A stretch of 6,291 nucleotides of DNA from Ruminococcus flavefaciens (GCA_002350065.1 DEDQ01000031.1:10882-17172), one strand, 5' to 3'; counted from the stretch's first letter, positions 1 to 6,286 are shown. Translations and numbers: made by a program. The notes: a model not told the origin generated them from the letters alone.

Positions 1-456
1 GGTATCGACGACGGACAGACTATCCGCCTCAGCGGTCAGGGCGACTGCGGTATCAACGGCGGACCTGCCGGAGACCTTCTCCTCAATATTTCCGTGAGAA
101 ATCACCCGCTCTTCAACCGTGAGGGCTATGATATCCACTGCGATATCCCTGTTACTTATATGGACGCCGTTCTCGGCGCGGAGATAACCGTTCCGACTAT
201 CGACGGCGACGTCAAGTACAACATAGCTGAGGGAACTCAGAACGGCACAGTATTCCGTCTCAAGGGCAAGGGTATCAAGAAGGTGAACCGTGCAGAGCGC
301 GGAAACCAGTACGTAAAGATATACGTAGAAGTTCCCAAGAACCTCACGAAGAAGCAGAAGGACCTGCTCCGCGAATTCGAGGCTTCACTCTCTGAAAAGA
401 ACTACGCAAAGCGTCAGAGCTTCTTTGAAAAGCTCAAATCCAAGTTTGACTTTTAA
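1..456 (+). CDS. dnaJ: Chaperone protein DnaJ, C-terminal part (5' end outside window)
   Basis: This is the 3' end of dnaJ, the Hsp40 co-chaperone that delivers unfolded clients to DnaK and stimulates its ATPase in the cytoplasm. The frame is open from base 1 and ends at TAA 454-456, giving 151 visible residues. The first residues (GIDDGQTIRLSGQGDCG) and the following GGPAGDLLLNISVRNHPLF match the end of client-binding domain I of the DnaJ C-terminal region. Then come domain II (YDIHCDIPVTYMDAVLGAEI, VPTIDGDVKYNIAEGTQNG, FRLKGKGIKKV) and the dimerisation helix (LTKKQKDLLREFEA). The J domain, Gly/Phe region and zinc-finger repeats must lie upstream of the window. An ATG-less start at 94 (GTG) is an internal valine codon and not a real start. 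The gene is closed by the hairpin at 471-502 and appears transcriptionally separate from the genes that follow. Family assignment is secure; the product is truncated here only by the window edge. Confidence 0.95.
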   Translation, partial: GIDDGQTIRLSGQGDCGINGGPAGDLLLNISVRNHPLFNREGYDIHCDIPVTYMDAVLGAEITVPTIDGDVKYNIAEGTQNGTVFRLKGKGIKKVNRAERGNQYVKIYVEVPKNLTKKQKDLLREFEASLSEKNYAKRQSFFEKLKSKFDF

Positions 457-470
457 GTGAATATATTATC

Positions 471-502
471 AGCGGACAGGGCTCAGCTCTGTCCGCTTTT
501 TG
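471..502 (+). terminator. Intrinsic terminator after dnaJ
   Basis: Bases 471-479 (AGCGGACAG) pair perfectly with 489-497 (CTGTCCGCT). Inside, G480-T488, G481-C487 and C482-G486 can extend the stem to 12 pairs with a three-base loop. A run of five T (497-501) follows directly. It begins 14 bases after the dnaJ stop codon and lies just upstream of a strong promoter, so it isolates the chaperone operon from the glycan unit. Confidence 0.9.
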
Positions 503-517
503 TTCACGCCCGAGTCC

Positions 518-546
518 TTGACATTCACCGCGTTATGTGGTATAAT
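518..546 (+). promoter_or_regulatory. Consensus sigma-A promoter with extended -10
   Basis: TTGACA at 518-523 and TATAAT at 541-546 are both exact consensus hexamers, separated by the optimal 17 bases. TG at 538-539 one base before the -10 gives the extended -10 form (TGGTATAAT). Transcription would start around 552-554, leaving a leader of about 60 bases before the ATG at 612. It sits between the dnaJ terminator and the DUF4214-like gene and is the only strong promoter seen before the terminator at 5775, so it most likely drives all five genes. No clear operator or riboswitch fold is visible in the leader. Confidence 0.9.
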
Positions 547-611
547 GATATGAATATAATCACGAACTATGCGCTTTTGAACATAGAAAATTCATTTTAA
601 GGAGTTTCTTT

Positions 612-1106
612 ATGAAGGAATCACAAATCTATTCGGCGATATACGATATCGTTGAAGAAAACATGGAGAAGTCGGGCAAAAAGCTTCACACTACAAAAGA
701 GCTTACCCTGTGCGCCGTATCGGCTAAGCCCGGGACCGTCGATATCATGAAGCTTTCAAGGGAGAGAAACAACGACACCTTCGTTAAAAAGGCATACATC
801 TTTATGCTCAACCGCCAGATAGACAAGCAGGCTCTGAAAATATGGCGCACGCATTACGACCTTCCCACGGAAGAGTTCCAGAGAGCTGTTATCATCGGCA
901 TTCGCGGCTCTGAGGAGTTTTACACCAATCAGGTAAAGATGTACAACAACATCTATTCCGAGCACAATGCCTTCGGCGGAAACGTCGCAGGAATAGCTCC
1001 GCCGGCAGGAATAACCGTTCCCGAGAGAATGATGAAGCTCTACCGCAAGATGCCGAGCTTTATGAAAAGCGCCGCTAAGACTATCATGGGCGTCAAGAAA
1101 TCATAA
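612..1106 (+). CDS. Stand-alone DUF4214-like protein, first gene of the glycan unit
   Basis: A 164-residue cytoplasmic-looking protein with no signal peptide and no membrane segment. Residues about 54-104 match the pattern of the DUF4214 domain: F57-V58-K59, Y62, L66-x-R68, D71, W78, then RAVIIGIRGSEEF (91-103), equivalent to the family's 'R..v...F..S.EF' ending. DUF4214 is a helical domain of unknown biochemical role that is often fused to or encoded beside glycosyltransferases and surface proteins. The N-terminal 50 residues are helical with no recognised family. The tail (residues about 138-164, MKLYRKMPSFMKSAAKTIMG) is basic and amphipathic and could touch the membrane or a partner enzyme; that is inference. 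The start is set by AAGGAG at 599-604, seven bases before ATG. The next gene begins 17 bases after the stop, so the protein is probably made with the glycosyltransferase and may assist or scaffold it. The domain call is from pattern reading alone. Confidence 0.75.
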   Translation: MKESQIYSAIYDIVEENMEKSGKKLHTTKELTLCAVSAKPGTVDIMKLSRERNNDTFVKKAYIFMLNRQIDKQALKIWRTHYDLPTEEFQRAVIIGIRGSEEFYTNQVKMYNNIYSEHNAFGGNVAGIAPPAGITVPERMMKLYRKMPSFMKSAAKTIMGVKKS

Positions 1107-1123
1107 CGAAAGGTTCACTGCAA

Positions 1124-3547
1124 ATGAAAATATATGTTGATCTGACAAATCTTATGCTCACTGACTTCGTCACGGGCATTCAGCGAGTTGTGCGCGAGGT
1201 CATGGTCCGACTTCTCAGCCACGAGGAGCACGAATACTTCCTGCTGTACTACTCATACAAAAACGATGCTTTTTACCGTCTCAGCAATGAGCGCTTCATC
1301 GAATACTTCGTGAACGGCATCGGCGAAAAGGGCGCTATAATGACCGGCGAGACTATCAACTACACCGATATCCCCTCCGGCGCGATATTCTTTGATATCG
1401 ACAGCGTATGGAACTCAAAGCTGAAGAGAAGCTACCTCTTCCCGATACTCAAACAGAACGGCGTTAAGATAGTAACTCAGGTATACGATATAATCCCGAT
1501 AACACACCCTCAGTTCTGCCACGAGACTACAACTGCAAACTTTATGATATACGTCGGCGCTAACCTCAGATACGCTGACCTGCTCATAACCTCTGCCGAG
1601 ACCACTATCAAGGCTATTGACGACCTCACAGACCGCATCGGCATGGAGCGCAAGAACTGCACAGTTGTTACTCTTTCAAGCGATTTCGCCAATAATGGCG
1701 AGCCCGAGGTCAAGGATTCAGTCGACCCCGAGGTCGAGAAGATAGCTTCCGGCAGCAAGTACCTGCTCATGCTCGGAACTATCGAGCCCAGAAAGAACCA
1801 CAGCCTTGTTATCGACGCCCTCGAGAGCGGACTTGCTGAAAGCGGCATGAAGGCTATATTCGCGGGACGTATCGGCTGGAACGTAAAGGCTCTCGAAAAG
1901 CGCATAAAGACTCACCCGCTCTACAACAAGAGCCTGTTCTTCGTTGAAAAGCCCAGCGACGCAACAGTTGACTATTTATATAAGAACGCATTCGCAGTTG
2001 CATTCCCGACCTTCAACGAGGGCTTCGGTCTGCCTATGATAGAGGCTTTCATGCGCGGAACTCCCGTTGTTGCTTCGGATATACCCGTTCTCCACGAGGT
2101 AGCAGGCGACTTCGCCGACTACTTCGACCCCAACGACAAGGAGGACCTTATCCGCTGCGTAAAGGGTCTTATGAACGACCCTGCTAAATATGCGGCAAAG
2201 AAGGCGCACCTCAAGGACTATGTTCCCTATACATGGGACGAATCAGCCGAGGATATGCTCAATGCGGTCATTTCAGTAAGCAAGGACGCAAAGAAGGTGC
2301 CTGCCGACCTGAAGGTAAAGCAGATAGTATGTCTCACTGCAAGAAATGACGATATACTTGCAACTATGCCGTTTATCGAGGAGTTCATGCCCTTCATCAC
2401 CGAAATGGTGCTCTGCACTCCCGATGCAAACGTTGATGAGATAAAGGCTCGCTACAAGGGCAGGATCGAGCTCAAATTCCTGACTGATTCGCAGATACTC
2501 AACGGCAAGGAGCTCCCCGAGGACCACGCGACACGTAACTACTTCCTGCGCTGTCTTGCGCTCAGGAATCCAATTATCGACGACGTATTCATCATGACCG
2601 ACGACGACTACCGTCCGCTCCGCACCCTAACTCAGGACGATTTCATCACCGACGGAACGTATAAAGCCTACTACTGCTACGACTTATATAAGTGGCGCGG
2701 CACCTACGGCAGACCCACTTCTTTCGATATCAGCATGAGAAGAACACGCGCTTTCCTCAAAGAGTGCGGCTACCCGACGATGATGTACTCCTCTCACCAG
2801 ATGCAGATAATCGACAAGCGCATCTTCAACGAGATGACCACAAAGTATCCGGGACTTATCACCTCCGGCTGCTGCGAGTGGAGCACCTACTTCAACTACG
2901 GCGTCGGCACATATCCCGATATGTTCACGGTAACACCGTATGTATCAATGGGCTGGCCCGGCGTAAGAAGCGACTGGGACGTTTACGTCCAGCCGAAGGA
3001 GTTCCTCTTTGAGAACCACTACGACTTCCTTTATAAGCCGAATCAGGTATTTGCCGGTCTGCGCGAGGATTTCCACGAAAACGTGCTCGAAGAGAACCAG
3101 CAGAAGATAATGCGCTTTACAGCCGAGCTACAGAAGCAGATGGAGAGCCGTCAGGTATACAAGGCATACTGTGAATCCTACTGGATACACTACAGAGAGA
3201 TGCCCTCTTTCGCGCTTGTAAGCGGAAACGAGAAAAACGTCGCGATATGCGCTCCGCTGTATTTTCAGGCTCGTCACGACGGCTGGACACGCCTCCCGTT
3301 CTCGATAGATAAAAAGATAATCGACGTTTTAGGCGTTAAGGACATCTACATCGTTCACTGGTTCACCGACGAGGAAGGCAATTCTATCACCGATAATGCA
3401 AGAATGAAGATAGATGTCAACGACCTCGATTTCCTCCTCCCCGTAAAGAGCCCCGAGCTTCCGGAGAGATGCATATTCAACATAAGAGTGCTGCTTGAAG
3501 ATAAAAATAAGGCAGTAGAGGTCAACGTTAAGGCTGATATAATATAA
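1124..3547 (+). CDS. Large multidomain glycosyltransferase: GT4 domain fused to a DDD-motif transferase-like domain
   Basis: An 807-residue cytoplasmic enzyme predicted to build a surface glycan. Residues 1-385 form a GT-B fold, family GT4 glycosyltransferase: the N-terminal signature TGIQRVVREV (17-26), the donor-site segment GTIEPRKN (218-225) and the EX7E motif from E299 to E307 (EGFGLPMIE), followed by GTPVVASDIPVLHEVAG (312-328). This resembles O-antigen mannosyl- or rhamnosyltransferases, but the donor cannot be read. A linker near 386-398 leads to a second domain, about 399-650, with strand QIVCLTARNDD, RNYFLRCLALR (471-481), FIMTDDDYRPL (489-499; DDD 493-495), HQMQIIDKRIF (558-568) and E585. 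The DDD could be a GT-A metal site; the order DD motif then His-containing segment also recalls Stealth sugar-phosphotransferases. Residues 650-690 look helical and 695-807 beta-rich, both unrecognised. The SD is weak (AAAGG 1109-1113, ten bases before ATG). The ATG matches the usual GT4 N terminus. GT4 is secure; the second domain is tentative. Confidence 0.88.
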   Translation: MKIYVDLTNLMLTDFVTGIQRVVREVMVRLLSHEEHEYFLLYYSYKNDAFYRLSNERFIEYFVNGIGEKGAIMTGETINYTDIPSGAIFFDIDSVWNSKLKRSYLFPILKQNGVKIVTQVYDIIPITHPQFCHETTTANFMIYVGANLRYADLLITSAETTIKAIDDLTDRIGMERKNCTVVTLSSDFANNGEPEVKDSVDPEVEKIASGSKYLLMLGTIEPRKNHSLVIDALESGLAESGMKAIFAGRIGWNVKALEKRIKTHPLYNKSLFFVEKPSDATVDYLYKNAFAVAFPTFNEGFGLPMIEAFMRGTPVVASDIPVLHEVAGDFADYFDPNDKEDLIRCVKGLMNDPAKYAAKKAHLKDYVPYTWDESAEDMLNAVISVSKDAKKVPADLKVKQIVCLTARNDDILATMPFIEEFMPFITEMVLCTPDANVDEIKARYKGRIELKFLTDSQILNGKELPEDHATRNYFLRCLALRNPIIDDVFIMTDDDYRPLRTLTQDDFITDGTYKAYYCYDLYKWRGTYGRPTSFDISMRRTRAFLKECGYPTMMYSSHQMQIIDKRIFNEMTTKYPGLITSGCCEWSTYFNYGVGTYPDMFTVTPYVSMGWPGVRSDWDVYVQPKEFLFENHYDFLYKPNQVFAGLREDFHENVLEENQQKIMRFTAELQKQMESRQVYKAYCESYWIHYREMPSFALVSGNEKNVAICAPLYFQARHDGWTRLPFSIDKKIIDVLGVKDIYIVHWFTDEEGNSITDNARMKIDVNDLDFLLPVKSPELPERCIFNIRVLLEDKNKAVEVNVKADII

Positions 3548-3583
3548 ACAGAACAAGAGACATAGTTTCAAAAGGAGAAAAAT

Positions 3584-4372
3584 ATGTTTGACTTAGTCAA
3601 AAAATGCGGGGAAAGCATTTCAAAGAAGCGCTTTCTCTTTGAAGAACTCGTAAAGCGCGACTTCAAGAAGAAATACAAACGTACTGTCCTCGGTATGCTG
3701 TGGAGCCTTATCTCGCCGCTTATGCAGCTTGCTGTCATGGCAGTCGTATTCACACAGTTTTTCGGCAGAAACACTCCGCACTACGTGATATACCTTTTTG
3801 CCGGAAACCTTACCTACTCCTTCTTCAAGGATTCGACCTACGGCGGCATGAACGCTCTTATGCAGAATGCGGGTATCATCACTAAGATAAATCTGCCGAA
3901 GTATATGTTCCTGCTGTCGAAGAACGTCGCCTCGGTAATAAATTTCGGGCTGACTCTGGTGATATTCTTCCTGTTTGTCGCGGTAGACGGGATAGCGTTC
4001 CATTTCCGTTTCCTGATGATAATCTACCCGATAGTGTGCCTTATCGTATTCAACATAGGCTGCGGATTCATTCTCTCGGCGCTGTTCGTTATCTTTAAGG
4101 ACGTACAGTACCTGTATGATATCTTCACCCTCATGCTGATGTACCTCTCGGCTATATTCTATACTACTGACGGCTATTCCGAAAATGTAAAAAGACTGTT
4201 CTATCTCAATCCTCTGTATGTGTATATCACGTATATCCGACATCTCATCATCGACGGCTATATACCGGGAGTTGCGACTCATGCGCTCTGCCTCTTCTAT
4301 GCGGTGGCAGTGCTCGCGATAGGCGCACTGATATACAAGAAATACAACTACAAGTTCATGTACTATATGTAA
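3584..4372 (+). CDS. ABC-2 type polysaccharide/teichoic acid export permease (TagG/Wzm family)
   Basis: A 262-residue membrane protein, the usual length for the TagG/Wzm/KpsM permease family, which forms the channel that flips or exports lipid-linked glycans using ATP hydrolysed by a partner subunit. The family hallmark is the cytoplasmic amphipathic N-terminal region followed by RTVLGMLWSLISPL (33-46). About six membrane segments can be read: 38-59, 66-82, 113-134, 143-170 (possibly with a break), 176-194 and 234-251. The NPLYVYITYIRHLIIDG segment (209-225) matches the conserved pre-final-helix loop of the family. The start is set by AAGGAG at 3572-3577, six bases before the ATG. It follows the glycosyltransferase by 36 bases and precedes the ATPase by 13, the standard permease-ATPase pairing. 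Substrate identity (O-antigen-like glycan, teichoic acid or other) cannot be read from the sequence. Confidence 0.93.
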   Translation: MFDLVKKCGESISKKRFLFEELVKRDFKKKYKRTVLGMLWSLISPLMQLAVMAVVFTQFFGRNTPHYVIYLFAGNLTYSFFKDSTYGGMNALMQNAGIITKINLPKYMFLLSKNVASVINFGLTLVIFFLFVAVDGIAFHFRFLMIIYPIVCLIVFNIGCGFILSALFVIFKDVQYLYDIFTLMLMYLSAIFYTTDGYSENVKRLFYLNPLYVYITYIRHLIIDGYIPGVATHALCLFYAVAVLAIGALIYKKYNYKFMYYM

Positions 4373-4385
4373 TAAGGAGGACGGA

Positions 4386-5123
4386 ATGAAGAAGATAGAG
4401 CTTAATAACGTTTCCGTTTCCTATATCGTGGGAGATTTCTCCAACCGCGGTCTCAAGGACGTTATAATCCAGAAGATAAAAGGTCAGTCGACCGAAAAGA
4501 AATTCGTTGCAGTAAAGAATGTTTCATTCTCTATCGAAGAGGGCGACCTCCTCGGAATAGTCGGAACAAACGGAGCCGGCAAATCCACGCTCTGCAAGGT
4601 CATATCCGGCATCATGCGCCCGACAGAGGGCACTATGGCAGTGCGCGGAAGCATAGCTTCCCTGCTTGAGCTCGGTACGGGCTTCGACCCCGACCTCACC
4701 GTCAAGGAGAACACCTTCCTCCGCGGAGCAATGCTCGGATATACCCGCGAATTCATGAACAACACCTACAAGAGCATCATCGACTTTGCGGAATTGCAGG
4801 AATTCGAGGACAGAAAGTTCTCGCACCTTTCATCAGGTATGAAATCGAGACTTGCATTCTCTATCGCCTGCCTTGTAAAGCCTGAGATACTCATACTCGA
4901 TGAGGTGCTCTCAGTCGGCGACGGAGCCTTCAGACAGAAGAGCGAACAGAAAATGCTCGAGATAATAAAGGGCGGAGCTACCACGCTTCTGGTATCGCAT
5001 TCGCTCGACCAGATAAGACGTATGGCTACAAAGGTACTGTGGCTCGATAAGGGTCAGCAGATAGCATTCGGCGAAACGCAGGAGATATGCGACAGATACG
5101 CCGAGTTCCTTGATAAAAAGTAG
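4386..5123 (+). CDS. ABC transporter ATP-binding protein for polysaccharide export (TagH/Wzt family, short form)
   Basis: The 245-residue ATPase that powers the permease encoded just upstream. Walker A is GTNGAGKST (60-68), the family-specific segment ELGTGFDPDLTVKEN lies at 95-109, the ABC signature is LSSGMKSRL (148-156), Walker B is ILILDE (168-173) with catalytic E173 and the VLSVGD D-loop, and the switch histidine is H205. The SSGM signature and the GTGFDP segment are typical of Wzt, TagH and KpsT exporters and not of drug or sugar-uptake ABC proteins. An insertion near residues 15-40, before the usual AV..VSF strand, is common in this group. The protein ends about 40 residues after the H-loop, so it lacks the C-terminal carbohydrate-binding domain found in Wzt of E. 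coli O8/O9a and the extension of B. subtilis TagH. AAGGAGG at 4374-4380, five bases before ATG, gives a strong start. All catalytic motifs are intact. Confidence 0.94.
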   Translation: MKKIELNNVSVSYIVGDFSNRGLKDVIIQKIKGQSTEKKFVAVKNVSFSIEEGDLLGIVGTNGAGKSTLCKVISGIMRPTEGTMAVRGSIASLLELGTGFDPDLTVKENTFLRGAMLGYTREFMNNTYKSIIDFAELQEFEDRKFSHLSSGMKSRLAFSIACLVKPEILILDEVLSVGDGAFRQKSEQKMLEIIKGGATTLLVSHSLDQIRRMATKVLWLDKGQQIAFGETQEICDRYAEFLDKK

Positions 5124-5126
5124 GAG
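5122..5126 (+). promoter_or_regulatory. Shine-Dalgarno overlapping the ATPase stop codon
   Basis: AGGAG at 5122-5126 includes the last two bases of the TAG stop (5121-5123) of the ABC ATPase gene and lies five bases before the ATG at 5132. Ribosomes finishing the ATPase would sit on the binding site of the next gene, so translation of the CPCC protein is probably coupled to that of the exporter. The coupling is inference from the geometry. Confidence 0.7.
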
Positions 5127-5131
5127 CGGAT

Positions 5132-5776
5132 ATGACTAAATATCAGATACTTTTGACTATATATCAATACCTCAGCGAGGAATTCAGCAAGGCGGACGAA
5201 CGTCCTGAGGCTCTTTCCGATTACCTCAGCAGCGTCGACCCCTATCTCTGGACGGACGGCAAATCTGCCGACCCCTCCTACTATGCTGACTTCATGGATA
5301 TCGCTGACACTCTCTTCGAGGGTGATGACTGCTCCGTGAGCGAGGGCAGGATATACGCCAAGCGCTACCTTGAAGAGCTCGACCGCCGCGACCGCGAGGA
5401 AAACGGCGAGGGCTTCGGTGCCGTAATAGAAGCATTCAGCGGCTGCTCTCCTGAGAAATGGGATCAGACAGCCGAAAAGCTCTGCGAGAATAAGACCTCC
5501 AAGCGCAAGTGCGCTTGCTGCGGATATTATACTCTCACCGAGCCTGCGGGCGGATTCGAGATATGTCCCGTGTGCTTCTGGGAGGACGACGCAGTCCAGA
5601 ACAGCGACCCCGAATTTGAAGGAGGCGCAAACAAGGTATGTCTGCGCGAGGCAAGGAAGAATTTCGAGGAATTCGGAGCCTGCACCGAGAGTTCGGTACC
5701 GTTTGTCCGCGAGCCCGATGCCGAGGAGATAAGCGGCATCGTCCGCGAACCTGATGACGAACAGGAAGAAGATTAA
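5132..5776 (+). CDS. CPCC-type cysteine-rich domain protein of unknown function, last gene of the unit
   Basis: A 214-residue, strongly acidic soluble protein. The C-terminal half (about 125-182) matches the Cys_rich_CPCC family: CACCGYYTL (127-135), FEICPVCFWEDD (142-153), VQNSDPEFEGGANKV (155-169) and LREARKNFEEFG (171-182). C127, C129, C130, C145 and C148 are placed like a small zinc-binding or redox-active knuckle; the usual CPCC proline is alanine here (A128). The N-terminal region (1-110) has a helical start (YQILLTIYQYLSEEF), a DPYLW segment and SADPSYYADF (45-54), and is not a family I can name. The tail ends EPDDEQEED. There is no signal peptide or membrane segment. The start is fixed by AGGAG overlapping the upstream stop, eight bases between genes. 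No function is established for the family that I can state; its place at the end of a glycan-export unit may mean a role in that pathway or simply shared transcription. Confidence 0.85.
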   Translation: MTKYQILLTIYQYLSEEFSKADERPEALSDYLSSVDPYLWTDGKSADPSYYADFMDIADTLFEGDDCSVSEGRIYAKRYLEELDRRDREENGEGFGAVIEAFSGCSPEKWDQTAEKLCENKTSKRKCACCGYYTLTEPAGGFEICPVCFWEDDAVQNSDPEFEGGANKVCLREARKNFEEFGACTESSVPFVREPDAEEISGIVREPDDEQEED

Positions 5777-5801
5777 AAAAGCTGCCAATGGCAGCTTTTT
5801 T
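5775..5801. terminator. Bidirectional intrinsic terminator between convergent genes
   Basis: Bases 5775-5786 (six A then GCTGCC) pair perfectly with 5790-5801 (GGCAGC then six T) around the three-base loop AAT. Read on the plus strand the T tract ends the glycan unit; read on the minus strand the complementary T tract ends rnhA, whose stop codon is eight bases away. The first two A of the hairpin are also the last two bases of the CPCC gene's TAA stop codon (5774-5776), so no sequence is spent between gene and terminator. Confidence 0.93.
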
Positions 5802-5809
5802 CTTTAGGC
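5797..5809. repeat. 13-base direct repeat flanking rnhA, copy 1
   Basis: TTTTTCTTTAGGC at 5797-5809 occurs again at 6264-6276 in the same orientation, so one copy lies just after the rnhA stop and the other over its ribosome binding region. The T-rich part is low complexity and this copy overlaps the terminator tail, so chance identity is possible. Confidence 0.45.
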
Positions 5810-6286
5810 TTATTTGCTGTACAGGTCGCGCTGTGCGACTGCAAGACGGTCGCAGCGCTCGTTTTCGGGGTGTCCGGCGTGACCCTTTACCCATACGAAC
5901 GTTACATCGTGCTTTTCAAGCAGCGGGAGAAGTCTCTCCCACAGGTCAACGTTAAGAGCCGGCTTCTTGTCTGATTTTATCCAGCCCTTTTTCTTCCAGC
6001 CGTATACCCAGCCCTTTGTTACGCTGTCAACGACGTATTTGCTGTCAGTCGTTAGTATCACCTTGCAGGGCTCCTTCAGTGCGGAAAGACCGGTTATAAC
6101 TCCGAGCAGCTCCATGCGGTTGTTTGTGGTCTGAGCCTCACCGCCGGAGAGCTCCTTTTCAGCCGTGCCGAAACGCAGTACAACTCCGTATCCGCCGGGA
6201 CCGGGATTACCGCTGCACGCGCCGTCGGAAAAAATCTCAACAGTTTTGATGATGTCCGCCTCCTTTTTCTTTAGGCAACACCGCAC
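5810..6286 (-). CDS. rnhA: Ribonuclease HI
   Basis: Type 1 ribonuclease H, which cuts the RNA strand of RNA:DNA hybrids and helps clear R-loops and primers. Numbered from the GTG at 6286 (158 residues), the catalytic acids are D21 ([18 protein letters not shown]), E59 (TTNNRMEL), D81 (TTDSKYV) and D146, with the flexible His at H136 ([14 protein letters not shown]). The basic substrate-binding protrusion [10 protein letters not shown] (93-102) followed by [12 protein letters not shown] is kept as in the E. coli enzyme, so it should be active. The start is uncertain. GTG 6286 is the only ordinary start visible, and the frame stays open to the window edge. However, AAGGAGG at 6265-6259 lies inside that reading frame, five bases before an ATC codon at 6253-6251 that aligns exactly with Met1 of E. 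coli RNase HI; starting there gives 147 residues. Any promoter lies beyond the window. Function is secure, 5' end is not. Confidence 0.93.
   Translation of the reverse strand: MRCCLKKKEADIIKTVEIFSDGACSGNPGPGGYGVVLRFGTAEKELSGGEAQTTNNRMELLGVITGLSALKEPCKVILTTDSKYVVDSVTKGWVYGWKKKGWIKSDKKPALNVDLWERLLPLLEKHDVTFVWVKGHAGHPENERCDRLAVAQRDLYSK
6259..6265 (-). promoter_or_regulatory. Strong Shine-Dalgarno pointing to a possible ATC start of rnhA
   Basis: The minus strand reads AAGGAGG at 6265-6259, then five bases, then ATC at 6253-6251. The motif and spacing are the same as those of the ABC ATPase gene in this window (AAGGAGG, five bases, ATG). No ATG, GTG or TTG follows in frame before the first catalytic aspartate, so either ATC is used or this site is fortuitous and translation begins at GTG 6286 or upstream of the window. 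Confidence 0.6.
6264..6276. repeat. 13-base direct repeat flanking rnhA, copy 2
   Basis: Second copy of TTTTTCTTTAGGC, identical to 5797-5809. On the minus strand it reads GCCTAAAGAAAAA and contributes the A-rich start of the AAGGAGG motif. The identity stops at base 6263 on one side and 6277 on the other. Confidence 0.45.

Noticed and set aside
94..96. GTG as a possible start of a short gene at the left edge
   Set aside because: The frame is open from base 1 and the residues before it continue the DnaJ C-terminal domain, so this is an internal valine codon.
567..586. Possible leader hairpin CTATG/CATAG before the DUF4214-like gene
   Set aside because: Only five pairs around a ten-base loop with no T tract or SD sequestration; too weak to call an attenuator or riboswitch.
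2692..3012. Plus-strand frame of 106 codons inside the glycosyltransferase gene
   Set aside because: It lies wholly inside the 807-residue gene in another frame, has no SD and has an Arg/His-rich composition typical of a shadow.
3620..4282. Open minus-strand frame of 220 codons opposite the permease gene
   Set aside because: The plus strand encodes a clear TagG/Wzm permease; the antisense product is charged and featureless, as expected of a codon-bias shadow.
5054..5788. Open minus-strand frame of 244 codons opposite the CPCC gene
   Set aside because: It is antisense to a gene with recognisable CPCC motifs, runs through the shared terminator and into the ATPase gene, has no SD and shows no family features.
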